Shown here piece by piece: positions 10,622 through 21,479 of a DNA stretch of 64,000 nucleotides (the first letter of the stretch is position 1; each line of letters opens with the position of its first letter). The notes under the pieces were generated by a model, which searched no databases, was not told the DNA's origin, and saw nothing but the letters and a program-made list of their open reading frames with translations. The translations under genes and the position numbers were made by a program. The stretch comes from Emiliania huxleyi CCMP1516 (lineage: Eukaryota; Haptophyta; Isochrysidales; Noelaerhabdaceae), in the NCBI RefSeq assembly GCF_000372725.1, contig NW_005201240.1, positions 154,250 to 218,249 of the forward strand, given 5' to 3'.

Positions 10622-11493
10622 CGTGCGAGCCCCGCAGAGGTGCGGGCGAGAGGGCGGCCCGAGCCCGAAAGGGCCCGCCCTCGGCGTTGCTCTACATGGT
10701 AACGGATAAGAAGAGAAACACCCCCGGACTGGGACGCCGGCAGTCGAGTCGGGACACGCTGTGGTTCAGACGTCCCCCCCCTCGACGCAGTCGAGTCACT
10801 GACATGAATAGGGAGGAGAAAGTGTCCCCCACATATCACCACAGACGCAGCACAGGGGCTCCAATCCTGTCCCAGCCTGGGGGGCCTCGCTAGATCTCCA
10901 GTGGGGAGTGCGAGGGCTGGATCGACTGCAGTGTGGGTTGTGGACCGTCGGGATAGCGTGTGGCGTAGATGTTCTCCTGGAAGTAGAGAGGCCGATGTCT
11001 CTCGCCCTGCAGGAAGGAGAAACTCGGATGGTTGAGTGAAAACTCCTCCCTGCGGTATGTGCGCAGAACGGGTTGCGCTATGTGCAGCACGGTGTTGAGG
11101 GCTCGGGAGGGCAACGACGGCGGCGTTGCCGAGCTCGTACAGGGGCCTCAATCCTGTCCCTGATGGGGTGCGCCTCTCGCCGCGCGCGTAGCAGTCGGCG
11201 CGCGGGTAGCCTCAGAGATGCGCAGAGCGAGATGCGGTTATCGGCGAACCAAGCCCTGGGCTTGGATAAGGCGCGGCGTAGCCGCGGCGCAGTGGATAGC
11301 GTGAAGAGCCCACTCACTGTCGTGAGCAGACCGCCGCTACCACGTGCGAGCCCCGCAGAGGTGCGGGCGAGAGGGCGGCCCGAGCCCGAAAGGGCCCGCC
11401 CTCGGCGTTGCTCTACATGGTAACGGATAAGAAGAGAAACAGCCCCGGACTGGGACGCCGGCAGTCGAGTCGGGACACGCTGTGGTTCAGACG
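10622..11493. mobile_element. element flanked by ~150-bp direct repeats (LTR-like)
   Basis: Two nearly identical direct repeats, 10622-10771 and 11341-11493, both start GTGCGAGCCCCGCAGAGGTG and end GCTGTGGTTCAGACG. They bracket about 570 bp. The layout suggests a small non-autonomous LTR-type element, but I could not find a convincing target-site duplication, primer-binding site or polypurine tract. The internal part has a short minus-strand frame (10890-11114) of unknown nature. A segmental duplication is the alternative. Confidence 0.55.
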
Positions 11494-12048
11494 CGTACTA
11501 CTCAAAAGTACAATATACTTTCTCACAGCACTAGCGAGATTTCGCGCGGAGGGCGTAGTGAAGCGCTGGGGCGCTCACTGTGTGTTATTCGGGTGGGGAT
11601 CCATCAGTGGTAACCGGCTTTAGTCACAGATCCAAGCTCAGACGCCACACCAACACCACAAACACGCTCACTTCGCCGCTGCTGTAGATGGGCCCCCGGG
11701 GGCCCATACTACGTCGAAGTACGGACCCGATCTCGGCACTCACGGGCTGTCACGCGCCCGCGCGCGGCGCGGGCCGCACCGCCCATGCCCCCGGGTCACC
11801 GACCACGCCTCTCGGCCCTCTCGGCCCTCAGGAGCGTGCGGGAGACCGGCGAGGGGCGCGCCGCGCGCCGCCTGCAGAGCCGCCAGAGGCATTGTCGCCT
11901 CCGCTGGCGGGGTTCCCGCGCGCGCCCGCCCGCGCCCGGACCCGCGCCCGCTGCGCCCGCGGGCTCCGGATGCGCCGCCCTCCGTCTCCTTCTTCTCGAT
12001 GGCAGTCCGCACGTGCTTGTCGACGGGTCGGCGGCGTGGTCGAGGGGA

Positions 12049-12487
12049 AGGTCGCCGGCGGCCGCAACTCCGCCGCCGTCGCTCCGCCGGCTCTGATCGA
12101 GTATCGGGCGTTGAGGGCGGCGGCGCAAGCGGATCTGGCGCATCCATCGCCACGAGCCTCGCGACCGCGGTCGTGGCACACCTGGCGGCGGCTCTCGGGG
12201 CCGTCTCTACGGCGCTCGACGCCGTGTGAGGTCGCCAGCGGCCGCAACTCCGCCGCCGTCGCTCCGCCGGCTCTGACCGAGTATCGGGCGTTGAGGGCGG
12301 CGGCGCAAGCGGATCTGGCGCATCCATCGCCACGAGCCTCGCGACCGCGGTCGTGGCACACCTGGCGGCGGCTCTCGGGGCCGTCTCTACGGCGCTCGAC
12401 GCCGTGTGAGGTCGCCGGCGGCCGCAACTCTGCCGCCGTCGCTCCGCCGGCTCAACCGAGTATCGGGCGTTGAGGGCGGCGGCGCAA
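12049..12487. repeat. ~183-bp tandem repeat, 2.4 copies
   Basis: Units starting GGTCGCCAGCGGCCGCAACT-like begin at about 12049, 12230 and 12413. The first two are almost identical over 183 bp and the third is truncated. The unit is GC-rich and open on both strands; a minus-strand Gly/Lys-rich reading (AAKGGKGGGKGGGKG) precedes it at about 12500-12600. No gene is assigned. The flanks at 11496-11520 and 12768-12791 share a TACTAC...AAGTACAATATACT motif, so the whole 1.3 kb may be one repeat. Confidence 0.7.
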
Positions 12488-12799
12488 AGTGGGTCTGGTG
12501 CGCCACACGGCCACAACCCTTGCCACCGCCCTTGCCGCCGCCCTTGCCACCCTTTGCCGCCTTGCCTACGCCGCGGGCGGCGGTGAGAGCGGCCTGCTGG
12601 GCTAGCATGTTGTCCTTGCTGGGGACGGGCACGTGGAACGCACGTTATATGTTCGAACGGCCTCCGGGATTCAAACAAAAAATAGTCCAGGCCCTCTCGC
12701 AACCCCTCCGACCCCCTGGGACCCGTGGGCGTCGAAGAGGCGCTCTCGGGGGGCCGTTCTGAGTTCATACTACCTCGAAGTACAATATACTGCGTCAAA

Positions 12800-13764
12800 G
12801 CACCGGCCCTGAGTCCGGGCGCGGCCCCAAGAAAGGGCCCAAGGGTGGGCGACGGCTAGCGCACCACACCCCTCTCCTTAAAATCCCTGTGTGGTGGCGG
12901 CGTGCCGTCCTCCCATCCCTCCCTTGGTTGTCCGGTTTCTTTCTTTCTTTTTAGAAAGGGCCCACACACGAGTGTGAACAGGAGCCCCGCTCAAATTTTC
13001 TCTTCGCCTGCGGCGCGCCCCGCACTTGTCATTTTGCCCAAGTCTGCGGTGTTCGGGGCGGTGTGGATGGAGGTGTGTGCGTCTTCCTGTGATCCCAAGC
13101 AAGACGATCGGAGGGGTCCCGTACCATGCGGAATCGACCCTATCAAGTGCTCAAGTGCTCAAGACTGCTGACTGGCGCATCGGTCCAGCGCTTCCTTATT
13201 GTCATTTTACCTAAAAGTTCCTACGTCCCGGCTGACCTAAATAAATAAATAAAAACGGACACCTCTCTACTGTGAGATGGGTAAAAAGGAACAGGCCCCC
13301 GCCCTTGCGATCTTTGTGCAGGGACCAGGGTTCTTTGTGGGTGTGGTCGGCGACTAGCCGGGGTCGTCCTCCCGTTGGGGGACTAGCCTACTAGCCGTCT
13401 TCCACATGGTCCCTCGGGTCCCTGCTGCTCCTAATCTCTTCGTACATCCTCCTGCTGATCTCCGCAAAGTCCTGCTCCCTCCCTCGTCTCGCCCTGCGCG
13501 TCTGCTCCGCCTCACCGTCTTCTGCCCTGCGTCGTCTGGCGACACCCTAGGGAGTCTGCCTCTTCCTATCTCTCTTCGCAGTCTCTCTCCGATTCTCGCT
13601 GCAACCTTCATGCCACCTCGCGGTCGTCCCACTCTCGTCGTTCTCTCCCTTGTCATTTCCTCCTCTGTCGCGTCGTTCCCTTCTAGATGGCCACTGTGAT
13701 TTGTGTGAGCTGAAGCTCGAATTCTCTATTCGGTCGGCAAAGCGCGGCTGGGCGAGGCCGAGCG
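12800..13764. other. intergenic with dispersed repeats
   Basis: Contains the inverted copy of the A-rich motif (12910-12955), an AAATAAATAAATAAAAACGG stretch near 13240 whose inverse lies at 3430-3465, and a 60-bp repeat shared with 15895-15955. No gene supported. Confidence 0.5.
13114..13171 (+). repeat. dispersed 60-bp repeat (copy 1)
   Basis: GACGATCGGAGGGGTCCCGT, then ACCNTGCGGAAYCGACCCTA and a tandem AGTGCTCAAGTGCTCAAGA tail. A second copy at 15895-15955 differs at only a few bases. Function unknown. Confidence 0.75.
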
Positions 13765-14657
13765 ATGCAATCTCGCCCCCTGGCTGCATTGCTGCGGCGA
13801 TCGCACGCGCGCAGTGGCAGCGTGGCTGGGAGGGAGTCGCGCTGGATGTCGACGTCGAGCTTCTACGATTCGCAGTCTGGTCGGCACATCACTCTGGACG
13901 AGTGGGTGCGCCTGTACGACCTCACGGCGCCCGCCACCGAGCTTGCTAGCGTTGACAGCGCGGACGACCTTCCTGCTAGTGGCGGCGTTCTGCTCACGCT
14001 AGCTGCTCGGGGCACCGAGGTAGAGGGCCGGGCGGAGGCAGTGGTGATCGCGCAGGCGGCCAAGGCCAGAGACATGCCGGTTCGGGCGCTGATCAGCAAC
14101 GCCTTTGGCTGCGAGGAGCACGGCTCGACGGACCCAAATGTCCTGCAGCTCGTTGCGGCCGAGCTGGCGGACGTAGGTGTCGACGTCATCACCCTCGGCG
14201 ACCAAGAGGTGCGCGAAGGCACCACAGTCGCCGCCGCCGCTCGACTGCGTAGTCACAGCCCCGCGACGCGAGTCTGTGCGCACCCGCCGCCACCGCTCTC
14301 CTGCCGTTCGCAGGGGTTCGGCAACGAGGATGCGCTCGAGGAGGCGGTGGAGGCGATCTGCTGGAACGACGTCGTCGGCGTGCCTCTCAGCCACCGGCTC
14401 GGCCTCCGTGCCGCACCCACCGAGGAGGGGATCCTCCTGTGCGGCACTGCGGTGGGCGCGCCACCGCCCCGCGCCGCCGCCGCCCCGCCGCGCTGGCAGG
14501 CCCGCCCCGCGCCTCGCCGTAGGCGGGCCCCCAGTTCGCGATCAAGCACATCGACGTGTGCTCGCGTGGCGAGCAGGCGCCGCAGGCGGGCGAGGTGGCG
14601 GCGCTGCTCAAGGAGAACGGGATCGAGCACGGCGTGGACGGCGGCAAACTGCCGTGA
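13765..14657 (+). CDS. HMG-CoA-lyase-like protein, probably mitochondrial
   Basis: ATG at 13765 gives an Arg/Ser/Ala-rich presequence typical of mitochondrial targeting (MQSRPLAALLRRSHARSGSV). The rest follows the DRE-TIM metallolyase order of HMG-CoA lyase: MPVRALISNAFGC (cf. the family's VRGYVSCVFGC), VDVITLGDQ (cf. EISLGDT), then LLKENGIEHGVDGGKL (cf. the C-terminal LEGLGIHTGV). The family's metal-binding HxH (in VHCHD) is replaced by SHRL in GVPLSHRL, and no other HxH is visible. Exons end near 14250 and 14445; the last runs 14536-14657. It may be an inactive paralogue, or I may be missing an exon. Plain HMG-CoA lyase would cleave HMG-CoA to acetoacetate and acetyl-CoA. Confidence 0.6.
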
Positions 14658-14659
14658 GG

Positions 14660-16094
14660 GTTGGCGCGTGTGGCTTTCGAAAGGGCGGGGTAGCTGAGGG
14701 CGGGGTAGCTGGGAGAAACAGAAAGAGAATAGTGAAAGAGGGGGAGGCGAGGCGTGTCGGGTCTCTCTCTCTATGTGTGTATTCCCCCTAATCTCCCCTA
14801 AAAAGTTAATCGAGGGGAGGGAGGGGACCCTGAGTTGAGGAAATCGGAGGACGCGACCCACGTCGCCACAGACGGTCCCGCGCCTCGCCGCTATGACGGG
14901 GACACACCCCGCACCGTCCGCTGTGTCCCCGTCTTTGTCCGGAGTGAAAAGTCCAACGCGCTCGTCGGTGACGGCTTCCTCCAACCTGCGCCGCGCTCGG
15001 CGAACCTCGACAGCGCTTTCGGTGGCATGCAGCTCTTTGCGACAGAAGCCTGGAGAGCAGCTCCTCCGTGCTGCTCACACACTCTGCACAGCTGACACAG
15101 CCTATTGTGTGCGGCTGCCACAGCTGTGACAGCGATGGGCTCGCCCTCACTGGCCCTCAGTCACTTGTGCTGCGGCTTGTGTGAGCGACACTGCTCGGCG
15201 ACTGCCGGCACGCACTGTGAGACCATGGGGGGGAGGTAAAACCACGCTACCAGCGCTGGGTCACATCGGCCCCGAGGTCAGATCCATCTACTCTGTTGAT
15301 GACAAGACTTGTCTACCGGCTGGAGCCGAGCAGGAGGGCCCAGCGCACAACCCCTGGTCAACTCAGGGTCCACACCCCGTAATAAATAAAACGAGCAGCC
15401 CGCCGTAGCCGGCACCATCGCACCAACGCCCAACGCCCACCCCTCCAGAGAGGACCGCACCTTTCTTTCCGAGTGAACCACGTACACTTCAGGAGTGGCC
15501 GCGGCGCTCGGTCGGGTCGTAAACGGGAATAGAATAAAGGAGGGAAGACATCCCGCCACACACTCCGTCAGAGCCCCCTCCCCTCTTGCACGACAGGAAT
15601 TCTGACAAATTAACCAGCACAACTCAGAACGATGAGCTTGCTCATCCCGGAGTGGTTCGACTCCACACAAATCCGAGGCGGTGACGGGTACTGTCCCGGC
15701 GGTCTCAGGCCCAGTGAGGTAGTGCGCCAGACCTCCCCGGATCCTGCTGAACAAGCTCCTCTTGTAGCTCGATCGGTCACACCGCCATCGCCGTCGGGGA
15801 GAGGGGGGACGACACTGCTTCGGCAGCGTGCACCTCGATCCTGTACCGTGTTTGTTATGACCCCCCCAATGAACACACCAGTGAGGGAGGGCGAGACGAT
15901 CGAGGGGTCCCGTACCCTGCGGAACCGACCCTATCCAGTGCTCAAGTGCTCAAGATACATGTGCGTGTGGGTTAGAGCTCTACTCACTCTCGGGATCGTG
16001 TCCTGAGTAACCCGGGCAGACTTTAGGCTTGAGCTCTACCGTACCTAGGTAGTACCAGGGTAGCGTTAGAGCTCTCTGTCGGGCTCGCGCAGGT
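14660..16094. other. intergenic region
   Basis: No recognised gene. It includes the second copy of the 60-bp dispersed repeat (15895-15955). Frames here are short and mutually overlapping on both strands. Confidence 0.4.
15895..15955 (+). repeat. dispersed 60-bp repeat (copy 2)
   Basis: Matches 13114-13171 at nearly every base, including the AGTGCTCAAGTGCTCAAGA tail. Confidence 0.75.
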
Positions 16095-16109
16095 TTGAAA
16101 GTCAAGCCG

Positions 16110-18620
16110 ATGGTCCTCTGTGCGGCGGACGTCGACCGGCTGCGGCGCTACGCGACGCGCCGGCCCGCGCAGTCGCGTGAGGCCGCTGAGGCCGAGGTCC
16201 AGGCCGAGACGGAGAGGATCTGGCGCGAGCGCGAGGCCGCCGAGCTGCGTCGAGACCCGACCTTTGCGCAGATCCCGCGCTTCCACCTCAAGCGCTCTCA
16301 CGCCCCGCGCACGAGCGCCCACCGGGGCGGCGGCGGCGGTGGCGCGCGCGCGAGTGCCGCCAGCTCTGCCGACGACCAGCGGCGCGCGCTCGAGGAGGGC
16401 GTCGGCAAGCTCGCTCGCCGGCGGCTGCGCGAGCACATGCTGTCGCTCATGCTTGAGCCGGCGGAGCTGGACGAGTGCTGGCGGCTGCTGCGCGCGCACG
16501 CGTCGCCGCCCGCGTCGCCGCTCGACGAGCGCATCGACTACACCGGCTTCTGCCGCGTTGCGGACGCCATGCCCGCGCGGCTCGGCCGGCACTTTTTCGG
16601 CGCCGAGCACTTTTTGCGCTTCCCGAATGACCCGTGGGGGCGGGTGTCGATCGTACACTACTTTTGCTGGCTGCGCAGCAAGACCGCGATCCTGCGCACG
16701 CGGATCGAGTTCTCGATCTACGACCACTCCACCGATGGCACGCTTGGCGAGCGGGAGCGGGAGCCGCGGCGAGTGCGCAGATTTCTTGTTGCGGCTGATG
16801 CAGCTCCTTGTTGACAGGCGAGCGAGAGCTGGAGCAGTGGGTGTCGGACCTGCTGCCGCAGCTGCCGGCGCTGCGCGAGCTACGCGAGGAGTTCTTCCCC
16901 TTCTACAAGGCGACGAGAGACAGCCGAGAGACAGCCGAGAGACAGCCGAGAGACAGCCGAGAGACAACCGAGAGACAACCGAGAGACAACCGAGAGACAG
17001 CCGAGCTGCGCGAGGAGCTCTCCTCACCTGTGTGCAAGGTGACTGCCGTGCGAAAGTTCTTCTTCTTCCTCGACCCGCGCCGGCGCGGCCGCATGTCGCC
17101 ACCACCCCCAATGCTCTCCTCTGCGAGATCACCCGAGATTGCCCGAGACTAGGCGAGGCCGCATCTCGCTGCAAAAGATGCTGTCCTCGCCGATCATGCA
17201 CGAACTGCTCGAGCTGCGCAGAGGCGAGGCTTGCCGAGATGGGCCGAGATGGGTCGGCCGAGGGGGAGGGTGGCCGAGGGTGGCCGAGGGTGGCCGAGGG
17301 TGCTTCTCACGAGTCTGGTGGCTGTGCAGGCGACTTGGGCCAGGAGGAGCTGCGCCAGAACTGGTTCTCGCTTGAGTGCGAGACGCTGCACTGCAGGGCT
17401 GCATCGGCCAGAGGACGTGTCGAGGTGATGCCGATGCCGTGTGTTTCGTAGGTACGCAGAGATGCTCTACTCGGACTACCTCGAGCTCGACGCGGACCAG
17501 AACGGCATGCTCTCTGTCGGCGAGCTCATGCGCTTCCGCGGCGGCGCGCCGCCAGGAGGAGGGCTGACAGCGCCGTTCGTGCAGCGGGTCTTCCAGGATT
17601 GCCACCACGCACCACACACCGCACTTGCACCTCGGAGTCACTCGGAGTCACCTCGGAGTCACCTCGGAGTCCTCGTGGGTGATCTCGACCTGATCTCGAC
17701 CTGATCTCGACCTGATCTCGACCTGATCTCGACCTGATCTCGACCTGCAGGAGTGCCACACGTACCGCACCAAGAGCGACGACGGCGACACCAGAGCAAG
17801 CTCGACCGCAAGCCGTGGGCGGCGCCTCTTCACAGCGCCGGCCGTGAACAGGCGTCGCGCAGAGCGAGCTCGACTACAAGTCGTACCTCGACTTTGTGCT
17901 CGCGCACTCGTACAAGGGCACGCCCGAGGCGCTCACCTACTTCTTCAAGCTGCTCGACCTGCGCCGTGCAGGCCGGCCGCTCGGGCTGGACGCCGCCTGC
18001 ACTCCTTCCGCGCTGCATGGCGTGAGACTGTGTACTAGGCCGGCTGCTCGGGCTGGACCTCGCCTACTTCTTCCGCGCGGTCCTCGAGAAGTTTGACGAG
18101 CTGGGTGAGGAGCCGAACTGCCTGGTGGCGGACGTGCAGGCGTCGACCCGGACCACGACCATCACCCATGACCCTGACCATGACCCTCACCCCCCCTCAC
18201 CCCCACCCCCACCCCCACCCCCACCCCCACCCTCACCCTCACCTGCCTTTGACCTTCAGGACGAGATCTTCGACATGGTGAAGCCGGCAGACCCGCGCTA
18301 CATCACCCTGCAGGACCTCATCAACTGCAGGCCGCACCCGATGCGTTTCTCCTCCGCTCCGCAAATCTCGCCCTCAGGCGCCCCTCCCCCCTCGCAGGGT
18401 CGGGGATACCATCGTCGGCATGCTCACCGACGCGCACGCCTTTTACCAGCACGACCGGCGCGAGGAGCTCATGCCACACGACGGGGAGGGGACGGGCGAG
18501 GGGATGGCGGGGGAGGGGATGGCGGGGGAGGGCGAGGCGGAGAGCAGCGGCGATACCAGTGCTGGCCAGCCGCAGCGGGAGGCGGGGGGGCCTGCGCCGG
18601 CGGCGGTAGCATTCGGTTGA
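16110..18620 (+). CDS. PPP2R3C: PP2A regulatory subunit B''-gamma / TON2-like
   Basis: EF-hand-type PP2A regulatory subunit (animal G5PR, plant TONNEAU2/FASS), which targets PP2A and, in plants, organises microtubules. Segments in order: IPRFHLK, GRVSIVHYFCWL, VTAVRKFFFFLDPRRRG, NWFSLE, YLELDADQNGMLSVGELMRF (calcium loop), YKSYLDFVLAHSYKG, LTYFFKLLDL, AYFFRAVLEKFDELG, DEIFDMVKPADPRYITLQDL. ATG at 16110 is the first in frame; an upstream exon is possible. Introns: 16747-16817, 16910-17038, 17083-17152, 17224-17329, 17376-17451, 17597-17750, one near 17790-17858, 17972-18038, 18140-18259 and 18331-18397. Donors are mostly GC, one GT, one GA. Several repeat the next exon start (17083: 15/17; 17972: 23/26). 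The C-terminal tail is Gly/Glu-rich. Identity is certain from the colinear motifs; exact junctions less so. Confidence 0.9.
16911..17020 (+). repeat. intronic 11-bp minisatellite CCGAGAGACAG
   Basis: About nine tandem copies of CCGAGAGACAG/A inside the intron between FFPFYK and VTAVRKF of the PP2A subunit gene. Confidence 0.9.
17684..17748 (+). repeat. intronic 11-bp minisatellite (TCTCGACCTGA)
   Basis: Six tandem copies of ATCTCGACCTG in the PP2A subunit intron 17597-17750, preceded by TCGGAGTCACC repeats. Read on the other strand the unit is close to the CCGAGA-core family. Confidence 0.9.
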
Positions 18621-19084
18621 TGCGCATTGCGTCGCGTGGCGTGCCAAGTGCATATATTTTGCTTCTCTCGCTCCCCGCACTCTGGAGTCAGAGATCCACG
18701 GCTCACGCCTCAGTCACGGGACTCACTCGGGAGCTCGGCGGCTCTCTCTCAAAAGTGTCTCAAGAGACAAAGTCAAAGACCAATTGCTACATGCACAACC
18801 GCCCAAGTAGAGAGCCTCACACTCAAGACACTAGACAGAAGACACAAAAGTGAGAGCAATGTTTTTGACTTTGACTCTTGGGGGGGCGCGGGGGTGAGTA
18901 TAAAGTATACCGAACGCCTCCATGAGCAGCAGCTCGAGCCGCACGCGGGAGAGCTCGAGCAGCTCGGCGGCGGGCACGGCGAGCAGCACGCTGCGCTTCT
19001 GGTAGCGGCCTTTGAGCGCTTTGATGCGGACGGGGGGCGGGCGGCGGCGTCGCCCGCGGCCGCGGCGGGGCGGGGCGGGCGCAG
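18621..19084. other. intergenic; possible minus-strand exon
   Basis: Mostly unannotated. A minus-strand frame around 18915-19060 reads VRIKALKGRYQKRSVLLAVP then LLELSRVRLELLLMEAFG, which looks more protein-like than its surroundings, but no gene context was found. Confidence 0.3.
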
Positions 19085-21070
19085 TTGAAAGATTGGGGCA
19101 CACCCGTCGGAGCCATTTTCAGCCGTTGGCAATCGCCCAGGCCATCTTCCATGCCGCTTCTCCGGTGGAGCAGCGTCCAGAGCGCCTACGCGAGGTATGC
19201 AGTGGCGAAGTCAGATGTGGCGAGGGTTGCGCGAGGCCATCGTTGCGAGTCCCACGCCTTGAAGCTCAGCAGAAATCAGACATTCAGGGCCTGCGTACGT
19301 ACGGGGTCGAGAGTGGGCGCGATCAGTGCCTCGGAGCTCTTCGGAGGCGTCTCCCGTGGAATCGGCGGCTCACGCGCGTGTCAGGCCATCGGGCCCGGTC
19401 TCTCAGGCCACGCGGAGCCCACGAGCCCACGGGGTCCGGCCGCAGGGCCGCGCAGCTCTGCAGAGGCGGAGCGCGCTGCTGCCGTGCGCGCCCATGCGAT
19501 TAAAGCCGCGGAGGGCGTGCTCGCCGGGCGGCTCACGCAGCTCAAGAACTGGCGCAACCGGGCGAACGCGCGCGCGCGCTCCGCGGAGGCCAAGCTCGAC
19601 GAGGAGACCAAGAAAATTTCGAAGCTGCGCTCGCGCGCGGTCGACGCAGAGCACGAGGAGGCCGCGCTGCGGGCGCAGGTCGACGACCTGGTCGAGGAGA
19701 ACCGTGGCACAGGGGCGGAGAGGGAGGCGGAGCGCGAGTCACACAAGCGCATGCGCGAGATGCCGACGTGGGACGCGCGGCGCGGCGCCGGCGCGGGACG
19801 CGGCCGGGCGATGTTGCACTGGACGCACCGCGTGACGGTCTATGTGCTGCTCGCGCTGGGCACGCCTCCGCCTGCGGCAAGGCGATCGTCGCTGTAGTAA
19901 AACGTGCGGCGCCCTGGCTCGCGCCGGTCGAGCCGACCGTCAGCAGCATTCGCGAAATGCGCTTCGAGCTGTGCGCCTCGTCGAAGAGGCGATGGCGGCG
20001 CGGCGTGTGGCTGCGGCGCATCGCGTGCGGCAACTCGGCTTCGACGAGACCACGAAATTCCAGGACCCGTCTATGGTGACGAGCGTCCTCGTCGAGCCGA
20101 AGCCGGGCGCGGCGCTGCAGGTGATCATCCTGCGCGCGGCCTACTGCACGGGCGGCGGCACGGCCGAGCTTTGCGCGTCGGGGATCGAGAGCAAGTGCTT
20201 TGCTCGCTTGCGGCAGCACCTGACGGGCTGGCGCGACACGTGCAGGAGGCTGCACCCCGACCACGCCTGGACCGGTCCGGACCCGGAGCTGTGCGGGCTG
20301 CAGCGGCTCGGCGGCGGCGGCGCTTTTATCTCGGACACGTGCTCGGGCGCGCGGAAGACGACCGGGCTCCTCCTCGCCGAGGTTGCGCGGCAGGTCAAGG
20401 CCAAGTATGACCCGGCGGCGTGGGCGGCGCTCTCCGAGGCGGAGCAGGCGACCGCCATCACCGCGCACGCGACCCACTGCTGGCACCATATCCGGAACAT
20501 CGTCCTCAAGGCGCAGTCGACGGCGCAGTCGGCTCACGTGAAGGAGGCGCTAAAGGAGGAGCTCGAAACCTTCGCCGCGTACGAGCGCATGACTACGGAC
20601 TTTGACGCCGTGCTTCGCGCCGACTACTAGTACAAGGAGCTGCACCACGGCGGCCGCTACCACAAGGGGAAGGGGAAGGAGTTCGCCGAGGCCATGGCGA
20701 CGCCCACCCGAAGGCTTTCATGATGCTGTTCGAGCGCGCCGAGGGCGGGCGACAGGACCTCGACTATGACGCTTCCGTGCCCATGTACGTCAACGTGTTG
20801 TTCGTGAACGCCTGGCTGCGCACCCGCGCGTCTTCACTCCAAGTCGCACTCGAACACGCTTGAGGACTTCATCTACGTGACGCACTGTGCCATGGAGTAC
20901 GTGGCGATGATGCGCGCTAACGCTGCCATCGACCTCCTGATCGCGCGGCCGTGGGGCGCTGGCTCGCCGGGAACGGCTCCAAGCTGGTCAAGCTGGCCTC
21001 TCCATACTCCAAAATGCTCGCGCAACGCTGTCAGTCTGCACGCGCAGCAGCTCTCCGGGGTCATGCTCCA
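19085..21070 (+). pseudogene. decayed transposase-like ORF
   Basis: Coiled-coil N-terminus (KISKLRSRAVDAEHEEAALR), then a block with conserved acidic residues: LGFDETTKFQDP, VIILRAAYCTGGGTAELC, GGGAFISDTCSGARKT, ATHCWHHIRNIVLKAQ, ELETFAAYERMTTDFDAVL, then YKELHHGGRYHKGKGKEF, GGRQDLDYDASVPMYV and NTLEDFIYVTHCAMEYVAMM. I recall similar long proteins as repeated families in algal genomes; the spaced Asp residues and His/Cys motif are compatible with a DDE-type transposase, but that function is inference. The copy is broken: a frame change near 19870-19905, a TAG at 20628, and frame changes near 20700 and 20840. No terminal inverted repeats were identified. Confidence 0.55.
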
Positions 21071-21479
21071 TGGCCCAGGGCTATCTGCTACACTGCTGTG
21101 TGCTGTGTGGCTGCTGTGTGCTCACCTTTAGAATCACAAAACTTTGACAACGGATCACGGTCACACGCGCCATTCCGCATTCCCGCGAACTCCCCCTCAA
21201 TCGCTCTCCCCTGCATACCCGCCAAGCAAGCGGCTTTGTCGCCACTTTTCGTCTGGTGCCTCTCGCGCCTCTCGTGGAGCTGCACACAGCCCTGCGAGCT
21301 GCACAGCCCGGGCGCACTTCTGCAGCGCTCACGGAAGGGCAAACAGCCCGTACGCCTCCTCCTCGCTGTCGTCCCCCTCGCTCTCCCCAAAGGCCAGTCC
21401 GCCCACGCCGATCGCCCCCAGCCCGCCAACCGCCCCCAGCCCGCCCCCGCCCGCCGCCCCGCCCCCGACGCGCAAGCGC

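Noticed and set aside
12387-12632. Histone- or basic-protein-like ORF (GGKGGGKGGGKG)
   Set aside because: The Lys/Gly run is a triplet repeat leading straight into the 183-bp tandem repeat; no histone fold motifs.
15645-15672. tRNA-like B box GGTTCGACTCC
   Set aside because: No matching acceptor stem, D arm or A box within the expected 50-90 bases; the T stem is imperfect.
16023-17201. 392-codon minus-strand ORF
   Set aside because: Antisense to the well-supported PP2A subunit exons; high-GC DNA makes long spurious frames.
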